Source: Irpex lacteus | Taxonomy: Eukaryota > Basidiomycota > Agaricomycetes > Polyporales > Irpicaceae | Length of the DNA: 64,000 nt | Direction of reading: 5' to 3' | NCBI GenBank assembly: GCA_001986395.2 | Contig: MQVO02000009.1 | Location: 1,178,001 to 1,242,000, forward strand | In this document: one piece after another, positions 44,989 through 57,523 of the stretch | Numbering within the stretch: the stretch's first letter is position 1 | How the letters are laid out: every line of letters starts with the position of its first letter | The notes under the pieces: generated by a model | Database searches by the model: none | Told to the model about the DNA's origin: nothing | The model's input: only the letters and a program-made list of their open reading frames with translations | Translations under genes and position numbers: made by a program

Positions 44989-46748
44989 ATGTCTAATTCT
45001 TCACTTACGGCAGACGCTATTGAGGGGTCGTACGTTCACATCTTTGTCCCGGCTGCGAATTCCGCTCACATATCTTTGATTGGGCAGCATAATTGCGAAT
45101 TATGTCTCGTTCTCTACTTCCGGTATGTCACGTTCTTCTCAAAAGACGATCGAGCCTGAGGTTTCACGCCGCCCAAGCCCTATACATATACGAATACCTT
45201 ATCGTCGTCGATCAAGAAATAGCACTCGTTTGGAAGGCGAAGTGGAAGCTGTCAACCTTACTATTCCTCGTCAACCGATATGTGGCTCTCATGGTCGCCC
45301 TAGTTTACACCGTTCCCGTTGTTGACTATACTACTCAAGCTGTAAGTATCTTCATTCGATGATCGATGTCGTCTCAAGCATAACTCACAATTCACAACAG
45401 AGGTACGCACAACGTTTCAATACGATAAAGTATGGTGCTCAGATATCCGAACATAGCTGCAACGCTGGAGTAAACCTCCTGAAAACAGCCACTCTCGTGC
45501 AGTTCCTCGTAATTGCAGGTGCGTTATTTGTGCCTATTCTTAGACACAAAATCCCCATGTTGAGATATATTAGTGTTCTCTACACAACGAGTTTTCGCCG
45601 TCACGTCCAGGACGGAGTACAAGTACTGGCTCTCTGCTCTAGTGTTCGCACTCGGCATTGTCCCCATCATAGTGAATGTGGTACGTGATCCTAATCAAGA
45701 TTGATGTAGCTTTTTAACAACAGCTGACGGAGATTCCTACTAGTGGACCGTGGCTCAGGAAAAACTCATTTACGTGCCCAAGTCGGCATGTACTAGTTTC
45801 GTGGTTGGCTATGATGAAGTTCTCCTTCGGCGAGTACTTTTTTCACGCTGCTCAATTGTGGCTTAACTCACTCTGAAGATGATCTGATAGGCGTGGGTGA
45901 AAACATCGTTATTCTCTACTCCTCTACTTAATTGCTACGTTTCATTTCAGTTGCGTTTGCCACACGAGCCTCCGCAATATTGGCAGACATTCTGGTTATC
46001 ATTTTTATCATTCGTCATAATTGGGCTTTCTACGTGAAGACCAAAGGCATACAGCTCATGGGAAACACCAATCTGTGTCAGACTATGTTATTTGATGGTA
46101 TGCATAAATTAATCCGTGCATGATACCGTGAGCCTGATCACCTTCAAACTGTGCACACTACAGGAACTATCTACTTTTTGTACGCTGGTTATAAGTTCGC
46201 AGCAATTCGACGTTTCCCTGAACTTCCTGTGTTTAGAGCGATGCTTATCATCAATGTATTCTTTGCTCTCGATAATACTCTCGTATGTATCTCGGTATTG
46301 GCACATCTGGTCCCAAATTCTAACGGTTCTGTCCCTACATTTACGATTTCAGCCGTACTTTAAGGGCCTTCCACCCGTTATATCTATGGTCCAAAGGTCC
46401 GTTTTACACAGTTTGTCCCGTGAACCTGCTGAAAAAAACATCGTTAATTCCAGCATACCGCCTATTCTCACCTCTCGCATGCTCCTTCACCTTCGAGAGG
46501 CGGCGGATGCGCGAGCTGGCCCGCTGAACGACTCGAACGATCATTGGGCCACGGCGCCGTTGCAGTTTGCAGATCCAGCTAGTGGAAGGTGTAAGGTGAC
46601 TAAAGATATAGTCGATTGGTCGGAAAAAGATATGGAGAGCATAGAATTCGAAAACGTCACTATGAAGGATGGCACGCCCGAATCTCGGGAGGGAGACACA
46701 GACGAGCAGGCAATCTTGGAGGTGGCCAGGTCTGAGTCGCGTTGCTGA
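44989..46748 (+). CDS. DUF6533-type seven-helix membrane protein
   Basis: Exons read: 44989-45029, 45088-45122, 45178-45341, 45401-45518, 45574-45680, 45951-46097, 46164-46282 and 46353-46748. The loop between 45680 and 45951 probably has another exon I could not fix. The DUF6533 signature is clear: NYVSFSTSALYIYEYLIVVDQEIALVW, KWKLSTLLFLVNRYVAL. Later helices are VFAVTSRTEYKYWLSALVF, ATRASAILADILVIIFII and LIINVFFALDNTL. The C-terminal tail has PPILTSRMLLHLREAAD, the usual family ending, then about 80 acidic residues. Plasma membrane is likely. The family is of unknown function and strongly expanded in agaricomycetes. Confidence 0.78.
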
Positions 46749-47216
46749 GAAACGGCGTTCGACAGAACCAACTGGACAGGGCGGTGTGAGCTGGCTACAC
46801 CGTAGGCCCACTTCATATCCTTCAATTTCGTTCATGAGCACACCGTGATGAAGCTCCTTGATTACACTGTAGCGATAGTCTTATCACGCGACGTATCTTC
46901 CAACTATGTATGACTGCTGAGATCCAGAAATCGCGAGAAAAGTGAATTATTGTGTATGATACATTCCACACAATAGATTACTAGTGCTATTGCCTACAAG
47001 AAAACCCCAACAACGACGACAGAGCAACCACAGACAACGAAGGGTCTGGATTCTCCATCCGTCTACAACAAGCCCAACGTTCGTAACGTACTGCGTGGCG
47101 ACGTGGCGTGCCCATGAATGACATCGTGCAGAAAAAACCCGTGAATGGCGTGAGTGAGGGGTGACATAAAAGTGGATAAGATTACATCGACAGGGAGAGG
47201 TCGGGTGTCTGGCGTT
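46749..47216. other. Intergenic between convergent genes, no gene seen
   Basis: 3' flanks of the membrane protein gene and the nucleoside transporter gene. No reading frame of note. Confidence 0.4.
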
Positions 47217-49306
47217 TTAAACCAACATTCCTGCGATACCGGCAGCTTGCAGCGTCCTAAAAGTCATATCACAGTTAGCTTGCGCCGTCGACAGTAAAAG
47301 AGGGATCAAACGTACGAAATGAAGCCGCAAATCATGGCGGAGGTAGCCACTCGAGCGATGATCCTCGCTCGTGAGGGTGCCAACGCGCTCAACACACCAA
47401 TTTGGATACCGAGCGAGCCAAGGTTGGCGAAGCCACACAGAGCATACGAAGCGATGGTGAAGGCACGCTCGGTGAGCGGGTTGTCGGACTTCATGATCGT
47501 CTGGAGGTCGAGGTAGGCGACGAACTCGTTGGCGACGAGTTTTGTGGCAATAAGCTCAGACACACGGAGGATCTCCGGGCGGGGAACGGAGAGGAAGAAA
47601 GTAACGGGGTAGAAGACGTAGCGGAGGATGAGTTGTAGCGTCAGGTGGTGGATACCAAAGCCCTTGCCAATCCAGGTGAGCAAACCGTTGATGCAGGCGA
47701 CGAGAGAGACGACAGTGAGCACGTTGGTGAGAATCTGACCGGCGACGATAAGACCAAAGAGGGCACCCTGCGAGAAAGCATGGAGGGCGTTGGCGGGCTT
47801 GTTCTTGGCATCGGAATCACCACGGTCGACGACGACACGACCGCGAGTGAGGGGCTCCTCCATTTCGGGGATCCTCAACTTGGAGATAGAGATTGAAGCA
47901 GGGATGGACATGACGGAGGCGGTGACCAAGTTCTGCGCGGGGACACCGAGACCGATGTAGGCAGAGAGCACGGAACCGGCGATGGTCGAGAAACCGGAAG
48001 TCATCATCAAATGAATTTCGGACTCAGTCATGTAGTCGACGTATGGCTTGACGAGACAAGCAGACTCTCCCTGACCGATGAAGGGAGAGGCGGCCGCGAC
48101 GACGGCCTCAGCACCAGAGACGTTCATGAGCTTGAAGAAGAACCACGCAAAGCCCTTGATAAGCCATTGCATGACGCCAAGGTAGTACATCATTTGCACA
48201 AAGGCAATGAAGAAGATAATGGAGGAGAGCTATATCGCAAACAGTCAATCAGACGAGTTTGTAGGGTCAAGAAAACTGCGAGTACTCACAGTGTTCACGA
48301 AGAACCAGTGCTTAGTGATGACGTCAGCATCGAAGAAGAACGCGGCACCTTCGAGAGCTTGAGCAAGGAAGTCTGAGGCGAGAATAGCGATCCACTTGAA
48401 GATCGCGAAACCAGCGCCGGACTTCAAGACGAACATGGCGATCGCTTGTTGCGTGAAGAGACCAACAATGACGGTGGGCCTAAAACTTTCATGAACTTCG
48501 AGATCTAGAAGAAAACGAGACTGGCAGACGTACCAAGGGATGTGCGAGCGATGCTTGGAAGTTGCCCAGAAGCAGAACTGGAAGACGAAAAGACCAAGAA
48601 CCGAGATGGCACGATCTCCGTAGCCAGAGTTCTGCAAGCAACCGGTATATCAACGTTCGGGCGAAAGCAGAACCTCAGGACGGAATGCCTACAGCTGTCA
48701 ACTTGAATCCGAAGGCAGAGCCAAAGACAATTGCGAGGAGAGCAAGCCAACCCATTGCCAGGCGGACATAGTAGGGAAGGGCGAAGAAGGGCGTTTGTAC
48801 CAACGGAACCCAGAGTGCCTCGACCGGACGAGTGACAACACTGTTGGGGATATAGCGCCAAGCGATGGTTCTACGATAATGTTGAGACGAACGACTTCCG
48901 AGCAAGTTCAAGTTCAAGGCAAACTTACATTATAAAGAACCAAGCCCAAAGGGTCTGAACGATCCTGCGTGCAGCAGTTAGGATGCGCTAAGGCACACGA
49001 CGCTCATGAAGCATACCATCTGTGACGGGTGTCCTTGAGAATGGTAGCGCTGATCCACCAGCCGAGAATCAGAAGGGCAAGTCCAACGTGGATGAGGGGA
49101 CGGAGCTTCTTGTAAGCCGCGTGCTTCTTAGCGTCTTCTTCTGCGATTTCCTCTTCATCGTGCGCCCTCTCCTTTGCGACCTCAATGTCGTGGTCTACGA
49201 CATTCTTGTCAAGTTCGCTGGAGGAGCCGCTGACCTTGGAGTCCCGGCGAGCAAGAGAAGGCTGAGGAGCGGCCTCGAGATCGGTGATATCCTGCTTATG
49301 CGACAT
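47217..49306 (-). CDS. Concentrative nucleoside transporter (CNT/SLC28 family)
   Basis: Seven exons: 49306-49017, 48964-48929, 48870-48693, 48631-48534, 48479-48290, 48229-47316 and 47256-47217, joining to 581 residues. A charged cytosolic N-terminus of about 75 residues is followed by about ten or more membrane segments. CNT landmarks are present: [102 protein letters not shown] and [17 protein letters not shown]. These form the nucleoside- and cation-binding core. It should import nucleosides across the plasma membrane with protons or sodium for salvage. The coding region is GC-rich and conserved, unlike its surroundings. Confidence 0.93.
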
Positions 49307-49419
49307 TTCTGCCCTTCGTTGAGAGAACAAGAACGAACGGTGTCGTGGAGGAACACGAGCGGTGTGGGGACCGTCGGGGAGCAAAAAGCTTGCTTGAAAA
49401 AATGAGACCTGGGGAGCGG

Positions 49420-49432
49420 ACGTGTTATATAG
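49420..49432 (-). promoter_or_regulatory. TATA-like box of the nucleoside transporter gene
   Basis: On the minus strand, AGCTATATAACAC lies about 115-125 bases upstream of the ATG at 49306. Confidence 0.45.
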
Positions 49433-49439
49433 CTAGGCC

Positions 49440-50650
49440 GGGGCGCGAGAATCCATATGGTTCCATCACGGCGCTTAGAGATTGGAGCAGTCCCTGAGTC
49501 CCACACAACGATAAGCCAGATACGAAGATCTAACTCCCACTTGAGCCCCGCTTTTGTCGTTTCGTATCTCTGCCTGTAATATCACAGTCAAATATAAGTT
49601 GTGTACCAAGGACGAGAGCGGGAGTCAGGTACACACCTCACCGCACGGCAATTTATTTTATCGAGGCCTGAAAGTCGATCGGCCGGGAACGAATTTGATC
49701 GGAGCCTGAGCGGAGTATTCTCCGCGGGGTTGAACGGACACACCGCGTGTCGTTGTGCTTCGTCGTGCACAGCAAGATGGTCGTGTGCAGCATTCGTATT
49801 CCTTAGACAGCTTGTCAGCGGGTGCGTGTGATTCGAGGCCACATGCTCAAGGTCACGGCGGCCAAGCAGCCCGCGAGTGTAACAGCACAGCTGGCGTCGG
49901 GTAACGAGCGTTGATGAGATGGCACGCAGTCAGTTCGGTACCTACAACGAGGGATGTTTAGTGGCTGCGCGTCCGGAGGCAAGCAAACGATTGAAACGTA
50001 CCGGCACCTCGCAGTCCCTATCGCCGTGTCAAGAAGGTAATTTGACGACTATAGAATATGGAGTATTCACTTATCATAACTCACAACGCCTCATATCGGA
50101 CTGTAAAAGCCTCCGTCGTTGATTGATCCAACCTGCTATAATGTCAGGCATACTTCCGCCCGAGGCTTGCCAAGACTTTCTCAATCTTCCAACAGCCCCA
50201 GGAGCACACTGCCAACGTCAGGGATTAATTCAGCAGAAAGGTTGCACTGAACGTCAGCAAGCCAGGGTCATCTTTGCGGAAACCGCTCAGGACCATGTGC
50301 TGGTAAGCCCCGCGACCGGCTTGGGGCCTATCGCAAAGCCCCTGAGACAGATGTCGTTGCTTATCAGCAGGTCATTGCGGTTCAGGACTAGCGTCGCCAC
50401 TTCGTGGTGTATATTGTGATGAACACCGCGAGGTGTGAACAAAGAATCATGCAATCCAGCTTACTGACATGCCGCACCAGCAGATATTCGAGCGCTCCGA
50501 ACTTGCGTACCTCAAGAAGAGCACCTTGATAACGTCCCGAATTTTGTTTGCAGGCACAACCGACCGAGAGCTAGGCCTTGTATAAACTCCCCGACCGGTT
50601 GGCTCAGCTACTTATCTAGAGCTGTGCAAGACTCACCCGCGCGGAAGAGT
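49440..50650. other. Intergenic, no gene seen
   Basis: Upstream region of the transporter and 3' flank of the next F-box gene. No supported reading frame. Confidence 0.35.
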
Positions 50651-50659
50651 AGACGTCGA

Positions 50660-52425
50660 TCACCCTCCGCCTCTGCTGGTACCTTGCCAAGCCTTCGCAG
50701 CAGCTGTGGAAAGTATGACCAGAGGCAATCAGCATATGCTCAACATAGATACACACGATAGGATAAAATAGAGGTATATGATGTGAAGATTGACGAAATT
50801 GAAGCAGAATGGCCAGAGATGAATAACTTACCGCCCAATACAACCTCCGCCTTATTCGCCAGTTCTTCATCAAACCCAGCCAACGCTTTCTGCTTCGCGG
50901 CAGAATCCCAGGCGGCATCGAAAACGACGCGATTAAGGTAAGGAAGCTTCGACAGAAGCACTCCGAGTTCCTCAGGCACAACGTCGCCAGTCCGGTGTAG
51001 TCCCGAGTGGCTAACAAAGATGATCTCCCGGATTCTGGCTGGAGAGTTGTTATTGTATGGAACCTTAGTCGTTGTATCAGACGAATGCAATAGAGGTGCG
51101 AGTTTATCAGTCTTACTGACCCCAGTAGCGCTCAGGTGAAATTGAAGTTCGTGTATGTGATAAATGTCTCGGACCTGTAGAATCCCTATGTTCGTTCAAC
51201 CCTGTGAGCCGGAGGAATGCTACATCAGATTAAAGATACTCACACGACGAACTGCTCGAGGACCATTTGCATTTGACCTGCAAGTCTGGGTTCACGCTGG
51301 ACGAACCTAGCCCATATAGCGCCCCAATCTCGCACGTGACCTGAGCCTCCGCAAAATCCATCCCCGGACACGCAGTGGGTGGGCTCGAGGGGCAGCTAGA
51401 GGTGACCAGATCACAGATAGTTGAACGAACAGACGTTTGTGGTCCGGATCCTTCCCGGAATACAGCAGGTGCGTCGAAGAAGTGAAGCATTGGCCATACA
51501 GAGGGACACCTGGTAATCGTCAGACTGCGTAGTTGCGGGCAAGTAGAGCGTCGATGATACGCTCCTGAAGACGGGGCTGGGGTATGCTTCCACGACAGTC
51601 GGTGACAGCCAAGAGCATGTAGTTTGGGAAGCGAGGCAACGAGGCGCAAAAGGTCGGTGAGAGAACGGAAGCAGTATAAATCCAGACGGAGCGTAGCGAG
51701 GTTGTCGAAGCGAGAGAAGAGCATGGGTAGGAGCATAGTCATGGTGCGGTGAGAGCAAAACGTCTCTGTTGGAGCCTTAACCAGAGCCTTCAAGTCCTCC
51801 CCTCCGCTCTGGAATGGCGAGGAGTTGTCAAAGATGATCTCCCGGACTTTCGGTAGCCTCCCTGCGAGTCTCAGAAGTACGGTATGCCCCCAAGGAGGTT
51901 GATCTTCTTTCTGCTCCATCGAGATAGACCTAGCGAGGTAAACTCCGCTATCCGGATTGGCAAGACATTCTACGACGAGATTGACTTGTTGTGGGGACTT
52001 TAGGATGATGTTGCGAAAAAGGTACTGCTTGCAAAAGTGAAACCATGCGCGACAAACAAGACCGCATGCAAGTAGAGTTTGGCGATTGTGTAGACGTCTA
52101 ACATGCTGGAGGATACAGCGATGCAGCTCTGGGGGCAGCGGACGCAGTCGCTTGACGGTGAGGAGAAGGGAGACGTGAGGTGTCAGCTGGAGTCGTTTCT
52201 GCTGCGAACGTGCTTGGGCCTCCGATGACTCAAGCTGCGTCGCAGACTGAGTCATAAGGGACAAGAAATGCGCATATAGTCAAAGAATGGGTCAGACAGG
52301 AGTATAGGCGACTTGAAAGTGGACATGTTTCTCACCTCCGCTTCCTTCTGTGCTTTCGGAACGCGTTTCTTGCGTGACTTTGGACCAGCCCGGGAGCGTA
52401 AGCCGGAATGTTTCGTTCTCGCCAT
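50660..52425 (-). CDS. F-box protein with Leu-rich repeats
   Basis: Proposed exon 1 is 52425-52336 (MARTKHSGLRSRAGPKSRKKR, basic). Exon 2 runs 52246 to about 51244 with the F-box LRPLPPELHRCILQHVRRL and LLACGLVCRAWFHFCKQYLF. Leu-rich repeats follow (LPKVREIIFDN, FDNLATLRLDLY, CPQLRSLTITRC). A further exon, about 51215-50840, reads HELQFHLSATG, RIREIIFVSHSG and LSKLPYLNRVVFDAAW. A short last exon stops at 50660. The junction near 51190-51245 does not join in frame with the sites I see, so one splice or a mutation is unresolved. It is a different F-box family from the inverted pair. Expected role: SCF adaptor. Confidence 0.6.
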
Positions 52426-52429
52426 ATGC

Positions 52430-53849
52430 GAAAGAATATGTAAAGGTGTCCTAGATCTCGTGGCTGGGAATTAGTGCACGACAGCATGTACCATACCTGT
52501 GCTTTTAACGGTCTTCGAAGTCTTGAGGTAGGCGTTCTGTCAGACTTTTCATATCGATATGTGAAGTCAAGAAGTGCCTCGTTGCTGCGCTGTTAATGAC
52601 AGAGACGCGCTCTCGCAAACCAGGTGGTGAGTACTTTATATGCTCCATCAAAGGCTCAAGCGCGCAGAAAAGAGACTCAAACGACCAAGACATACGTGTA
52701 ATTTGTCACGCACGCCATCTTTCGCGAGTTCGTCGTCGTCGAACATGGCGAGTGAGAGGTATGTCGGTCGTCGAAGACGGCATTTCCAGGTCATTTTGCC
52801 TCATCAAGGGCGTCCATAGAGCACACGTGGCAGTCGATCATCATTGATCGCAGAGTTCATGTCCCCATTTGGTAAAGTAGAATGACAAGTGAACGGCGTC
52901 GTGTACGCAATCTCCCACTTGGCAAATACATGCGGACGCATTTCAGCAGCCACAATCCAGCCACATAATCTAATACTATTCTTCTCCATCGATAAGTTAA
53001 TATCGTCTTTCTGGGAGTAAGTGTTGTCGTTCTCGTGGGATTCGGGAAACTTGACAAGACTCGGAATATTTGACAACCGGTGAGGCATATCGATTGAACT
53101 AAATAAACCAAGGGGAATGACGAATAGGAGCTTGGTAGGCTGCAGAAGTCACCAAACGTTCGGCTTTTCTTAGCCTAATCAGATATAGGTCATTGCCAGA
53201 CGTCACCGAAGTACAGTACAACGGTATATCACAGGTATGCCTCGCCATGCGTATCAGTAGCCAGGATCATAAGCCTTCACCGCATGGTAGTTTTAAAGAA
53301 TATATAAAATCGCCAGCGGGATGTTAAGTGGAACAGTGGGTCAGGGGTTCGAATTGAATCCCTTTTGCGCCTTTTATGGAGATGCAACTGTTACAACGTC
53401 CCGGTGAGGGGGTAGTTTAATGCTTGTGCATCCACGCTTTCATGGCCGGTCCACAGCGTAGACGGATCCCTTGAGCCAGAGAAGGGACTAGTATCAGCAA
53501 CAACAGCCGAGCACGTTCACCTGCGATGGCGCTTGCGCTGACCGAGCTGGCCGTAAGGCTACCCTGAGATTGGGCCGGGACACCCCTCGATCCACCAAGC
53601 CCACTCGTCGGGTTCGATGCAAATCCTCCTCCCACATGGGTGTAGACCAGCCCATACACAAGCCCGAGACCGCAACTTCACCACCCAAGGATTTCAATCC
53701 TGCCTGGTATACGAAGCTCCGGCGAAATCCTAGTCATGCTTGAGCGGAAGACCATATACGGATAGCAAACGATGCAAAGAGCCGATCGTGCTAACGCACA
53801 ACGGGAGGACCACGATCGTAATTCCCATTTAAGTATATATGAAGGAGCA
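52430..53849. other. Intergenic, no gene supported
   Basis: One 62-codon frame at 52505-52693 (minus, MSWSFESLFCALEPLMEH...) is protein-like but unsupported by splicing or family. Otherwise nothing. Confidence 0.35.
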
Positions 53850-54002
53850 GACGGGCCAGATTTGTTGCAGGACCAGGAACGAGGCGAGGAGCGGATGACC
53901 ATATGTGGCAATTTCGATCGCAACTACTTGCGCCCAGAGAGCGCGGAAGGCGCTCCCATCGCAGGTTCAGGGTATAGTATGCCGTGCGCAGAGCTATATG
54001 TA

Positions 54003-54013
54003 TGGCTATAAAA
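54003..54013 (+). promoter_or_regulatory. TATA box of secreted protein copy A
   Basis: GGCTATAAAATG, about 95 bases upstream of the ATG at 54103. The equivalent in copy B is GGCTATAATATG near 55007. Confidence 0.5.
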
Positions 54014-54102
54014 TGAACGGATGAGCGAGTGAGGAAAGTAGCTTTCGCTCCCACTAGCCAGTCTACCCACCTCGCTTGCGGCTTCGACGCTCGACAGCCA
54101 CC

Positions 54103-54555
54103 ATGTATTTCTCCCTCGCCTCTGTCCTGCTCGCAGTCTTCTTCTTCTTCGAGCTGGCCTCTGCAGCTAGCATACGAGTACGCTCGCCATACTGCTGCAA
54201 GAACAAACTTCAGGTGCGTCTTCTCGGGCCAATATCTTCCAATGACAAGCTCTGACGTCTGTCTTCTCAGACCCGCTCGTTATCCGCGAACTCACCTCTC
54301 AGGAGACAGACGGCATCATCATCAGCGTCGTACTCCTGGGTAGGAACGGATTGCACGCTGTACCCCCCAGAATGGGTCGACCCATCCTTTGAGTGCGATG
54401 CCAACGTCATGTACTGCACAAACACCCTCCAGGTACGTTACTTCCATCTTTAGCTTCCAAAACCCCAATGTGTATGAACATCATACTGATCGACTTACCC
54501 TACTCTGCAGGGCTCGTTTGGTGGAACAGCTGTCAACTGCGTACCAGTCGACTGA
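54103..54555 (+). CDS. Small secreted Cys-rich protein, tandem copy A
   Basis: Three exons: 54103-54213, 54271-54432 and about 54510-54555, giving 105 residues. The signal peptide is MYFSLASVLLAVFFFFELAS with a cut near ASA|AS. The mature part has a fixed Cys pattern: YCC, then DCTLYP, FECDANVMYC and AVNCVP (six Cys). Intron positions match copy B, but exon 2 is longer here by ten codons at its start, probably from use of an earlier acceptor. The pattern recalls hydrophobin-like or effector-like small proteins, but eight Cys are needed for hydrophobins and only six are seen. Extracellular role unknown. Confidence 0.75.
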
Positions 54556-55095
54556 GAGAACTTTGTAGCCGAGATTTTGTGATCCAGTGGAGTTAGCCGT
54601 TGCTTGTCTTGTTATCTGTACACGTGTCATGTTAGCTAGTTTGCTTGCGCGCAATAACGAAGTTATAATACTCAACCAATTATCTCGTGCGAGTCGCAGA
54701 CCAATATTGACTCTCCCAGCGGAGTCAGCGTTGTGGACTTGCAGCATCGCGAATGAAATACGAGCTCGTCATCCTTGGCGAGGTCATTGAAGTTGCAACA
54801 TTCGGATCGGCGTACTACTGTGACAGACCTGAACTTGAAGCAGCGCACGCGGGCCAGATTTGTTGCAGGCCCGGGATTCCAGACACGAGTCAAGGAGTGT
54901 CGGATGTTCACATGCAGTAAACTTGATCGCACCGACTGCTTGCGCCTAGGGGTCCAGAGAGAGAGGAAAGGTTCCCATCGCAGGTTAGGACGTGGTGTTG
55001 GAGTGGCTATAATATGGAGGGGGTGAGCGAGTGAAAAGGACCGTGACGTTTGCTCCTACCAGCCAGTTTATTCACCCCCACACTGGACGGCCTCC

Positions 55096-55554
55096 ATGTC
55101 ACGGTACTCCTCCCTCACATCTGTCCTTCTCGCTCTCTTTTTCTTCTTCGAGCTGGCTTTCACAGCTAGCATACTAGTACGCTCAACATACTGCTGCATG
55201 GACGTCTTCCAAGTGAGTTCCTATGCCTTGCTTGCCAGGTCATGCGCAAGGTCTGACGTGGCCTCCCCAACTCAATTCCATAGATTGCGTCGTCCGATTC
55301 GTCTGCATCAGATTCCTGGGTAGGAAAACAATGCTCGCCGTGGGTACCAGCACCGTGGGGCAACCCAGTTTACGAGTGCAGCGCCAACACCATGTACTGC
55401 ACCGAACCCATCCAGGTACGTCTTTCTATATCTTCGGTTTTAGGTACACCCTATGTGCCACACACGAGCATCGCGCTAACTGATGTACCTCACTTTGCAG
55501 AGCCCTGCTGGCCCGAGTGGTGGAGCAGTCGTCAACTGCGTACCGGCGGAGTGA
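55096..55554 (+). CDS. Small secreted Cys-rich protein, tandem copy B
   Basis: Three exons: 55096-55212, 55284-55415 and 55501-55554, giving 100 residues. The signal peptide is SLTSVLLALFFFFELAFT. The mature Cys pattern equals copy A: YCC, QCSPW, YECSANTMYC and VNCVP. Shared blocks SDSWVG/SYSWVG and VNCVP show paralogy, yet the loops have diverged, so both copies have been kept under some constraint. Confidence 0.78.
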
Positions 55555-55559
55555 GAGAG

Positions 55560-56115
55560 GGTGCCCCGATAGAAGAGCCTGTGGTTCATTGTAGTCGTCG
55601 CACCACTGTATCTGTTATCTGACCATGTGTATTAGTCGGGGAACACAACGACGAAGTTAAGGTACTTGCGTATCTTGTGATGCGGCTTTGAGGTCGGAGT
55701 TGATATCGTCTGTCCAACATCTACAGTCACTACTCGAATTGATCTTTCGTGAGTAGAGCTTGTCGAGCCAACGCACATAGATAGCCGTAGGGTACGTTAC
55801 TCCAAGCGGAGTTTGCAGGGCTCCATCATGAGCTTCACATTGAATTCTAGTAAGACATTTGTGACCGGTAGTGATCAACTACGTCGCGAGGGGCGGGAAG
55901 AACTTGATTCGCGAACAAGAGTAAGAACCAGGGAGGGACTTCAAGTCCAAGGTTCCGCGCGCATTACACTGAAAACGGTGCACTCAAAAAATTACTGTAC
56001 GAAACTAATGATGCAAGCACTCGAATTATGGGTATGGGTATGGTGGTAACGTACATGCATCGGATGTTGACACTGTCTCTCTCCTCCTCAGACTTGAACC
56101 TCCAGCAGCTCTATC
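55560..56115. other. Intergenic, no gene seen
   Basis: No supported reading frame between copy B and the next minus-strand gene. Confidence 0.35.
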
Positions 56116-56118
56116 GAT

Positions 56119-57523
56119 TCAGGCAGCGACCGACTGTTTTCGCCCTGCCTCGAGGATCGCCTTCGTCTCGGCGCTGATATATCTTTCATAATCCACGGGG
56201 AGATCCAAAAACATTGCAATCTGGTCGATGGTCCCCAAAGCCCTGCTCGCATCGAACTTCTCACCACTGGGAGATGCTGGAGGAATGCCTTCCACACCTG
56301 AGCTAGCGAGCCACTTTTCCCGCTCCTTCCTCAGTTGCGCCCTCGTTTCATCCCAGAGCTTCTTTTCCTCCGGCTCGAGCTTCCTGAATCGCATCGCACC
56401 GGATCTCCAGGCCAGGTACCTTGTAATCATCTCACGCATGTTACGTGGTCGCGGTAGGAACGTGGGCAGCGGCCACCCTGATATCGTTACGCCGAGCCTC
56501 TCCGTGATCATCCTGTCGAAGGTTGTATAAAACATTCTCTCCGCTTTACCACCTGTGATTTCCCCTATTTTACGTCGCGACAGAGCAGTGTGTCAATAGA
56601 GAGATACATACTGAGCACAGTGTATCATAAGGGGAAGAGGGTGTGGGAGGGAGAGAGAAGATGGTCACTCACGTAACTGGGCTTTCGTGAACTTGAAGGT
56701 CTCATTTAGTAGGTCCTCCCATTTTGGCGCGAATGTGTAGCCTGCATGCATCTGGAGTAGAGCCTGGGGTGTCCGATGATTTTCGGGAAGACGATCCAAG
56801 ATGTTTTTGAGTTCGTCCAACGACAAGGCTCCAGCCTTTACCGTTTCTCGTACGTTCTCAACGTAATGCCGCTCCGGGAATGTGGTGGGATCCCAGTACG
56901 CGATGATTTTCCTTTGGCTATGGAACACCGAGAGCCGCTCATCATCATCCTGGTGTATAACCGTGCGCGTTACGTGCTTTGCGTCATGACCATCCTCTGC
57001 CCGAAGGGCTGACAGCTGGAGACAGTGCGCACGGATGTTAGCTGCAATACAAGTGCCACACAACCCGTACAACACACCTCCTGTCGCAGTGATTCCAGAA
57101 GTTCCTCTGCTCTACGTGTCTTCTGTGAATTGGTTTGCTTCTCCCTCTTGCCCAAGGTTGCCATTTTCGGTCGAGCGTGTACCCCAGTACCCGTTACCGC
57201 AGTGCGCTGTTCTTCGCTCATGGCATTCCATTGTTCAGATATACGTTGCTTGACGAGGAGATTCTTCGCAGAGTAGGGCCTTTGGTCCTCATTCAACGCT
57301 AGATTGGTTCAGTTGCTTGAGACAGTGTGATGAGAATGTGCGTACCGGAGTTCATTGCCTTCAGCTGATCATTGAAGAATATGGTATAAGGCTTCCGTGG
57401 TCTTCCGCGTGGTTTGGCTTCATTCGAAGAGTGACAGATCTGAGCATGAAGTGCTATATGAGGCTGCAATTTGAGGAACTTGAACTTGAGGTGTGATCTA
57501 CTTGGTGTCAAGGAGGAATACAT
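56119..57523 (-). CDS. AT-hook and HMG-box-like putative DNA-binding protein
   Basis: Four exons: 57523-57346, 57298-57078, 57015-56673 and 56564-56119, joining in frame to 395 residues. Near residues 38-48 is PRGRPRK, an AT-hook core. It is followed at once by a segment resembling an HMG box (PYTIFFNDQLKAM...KQRISEQWNAMSEEQRTAV). The middle is Lys/Arg/Glu-rich and helical (TLGKREKQTNSQKTRRAEELL). The C-terminal 250 residues (YWDPTTFPERHYVENVRET, RMITERLGVTISGWPLPTF) are not recognised. A nuclear chromatin or transcription role is a reasonable guess; the HMG call is weak because the box is atypical. Confidence 0.5.

Larger units (their letters stand above)
53850..55560 (+). repeat. About 1 kb tandem duplication carrying a small secreted protein gene
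   Basis: GGGCCAGATTTGTTGCAGG occurs at 53853 and 54851 (period 998), and the two start codons are 993 bases apart. The promoter, the TATA box, all three exons and both introns are duplicated, with many substitutions. Confidence 0.8.

Noticed and set aside
52505..52693. 62-codon minus-strand frame MSWSFESLF
   Set aside because: Short, no splice or family support; mentioned only as a possibility in the intergenic entry.
53345..53375. B-box-like GGTTCGAATTGAATCCC suggesting a tRNA
   Set aside because: No matching A box, acceptor stem or anticodon arm can be drawn around it.
54103..55554. Calling the two small secreted proteins hydrophobins
   Set aside because: Only six Cys are visible and the spacing lacks the eight-Cys hydrophobin pattern.
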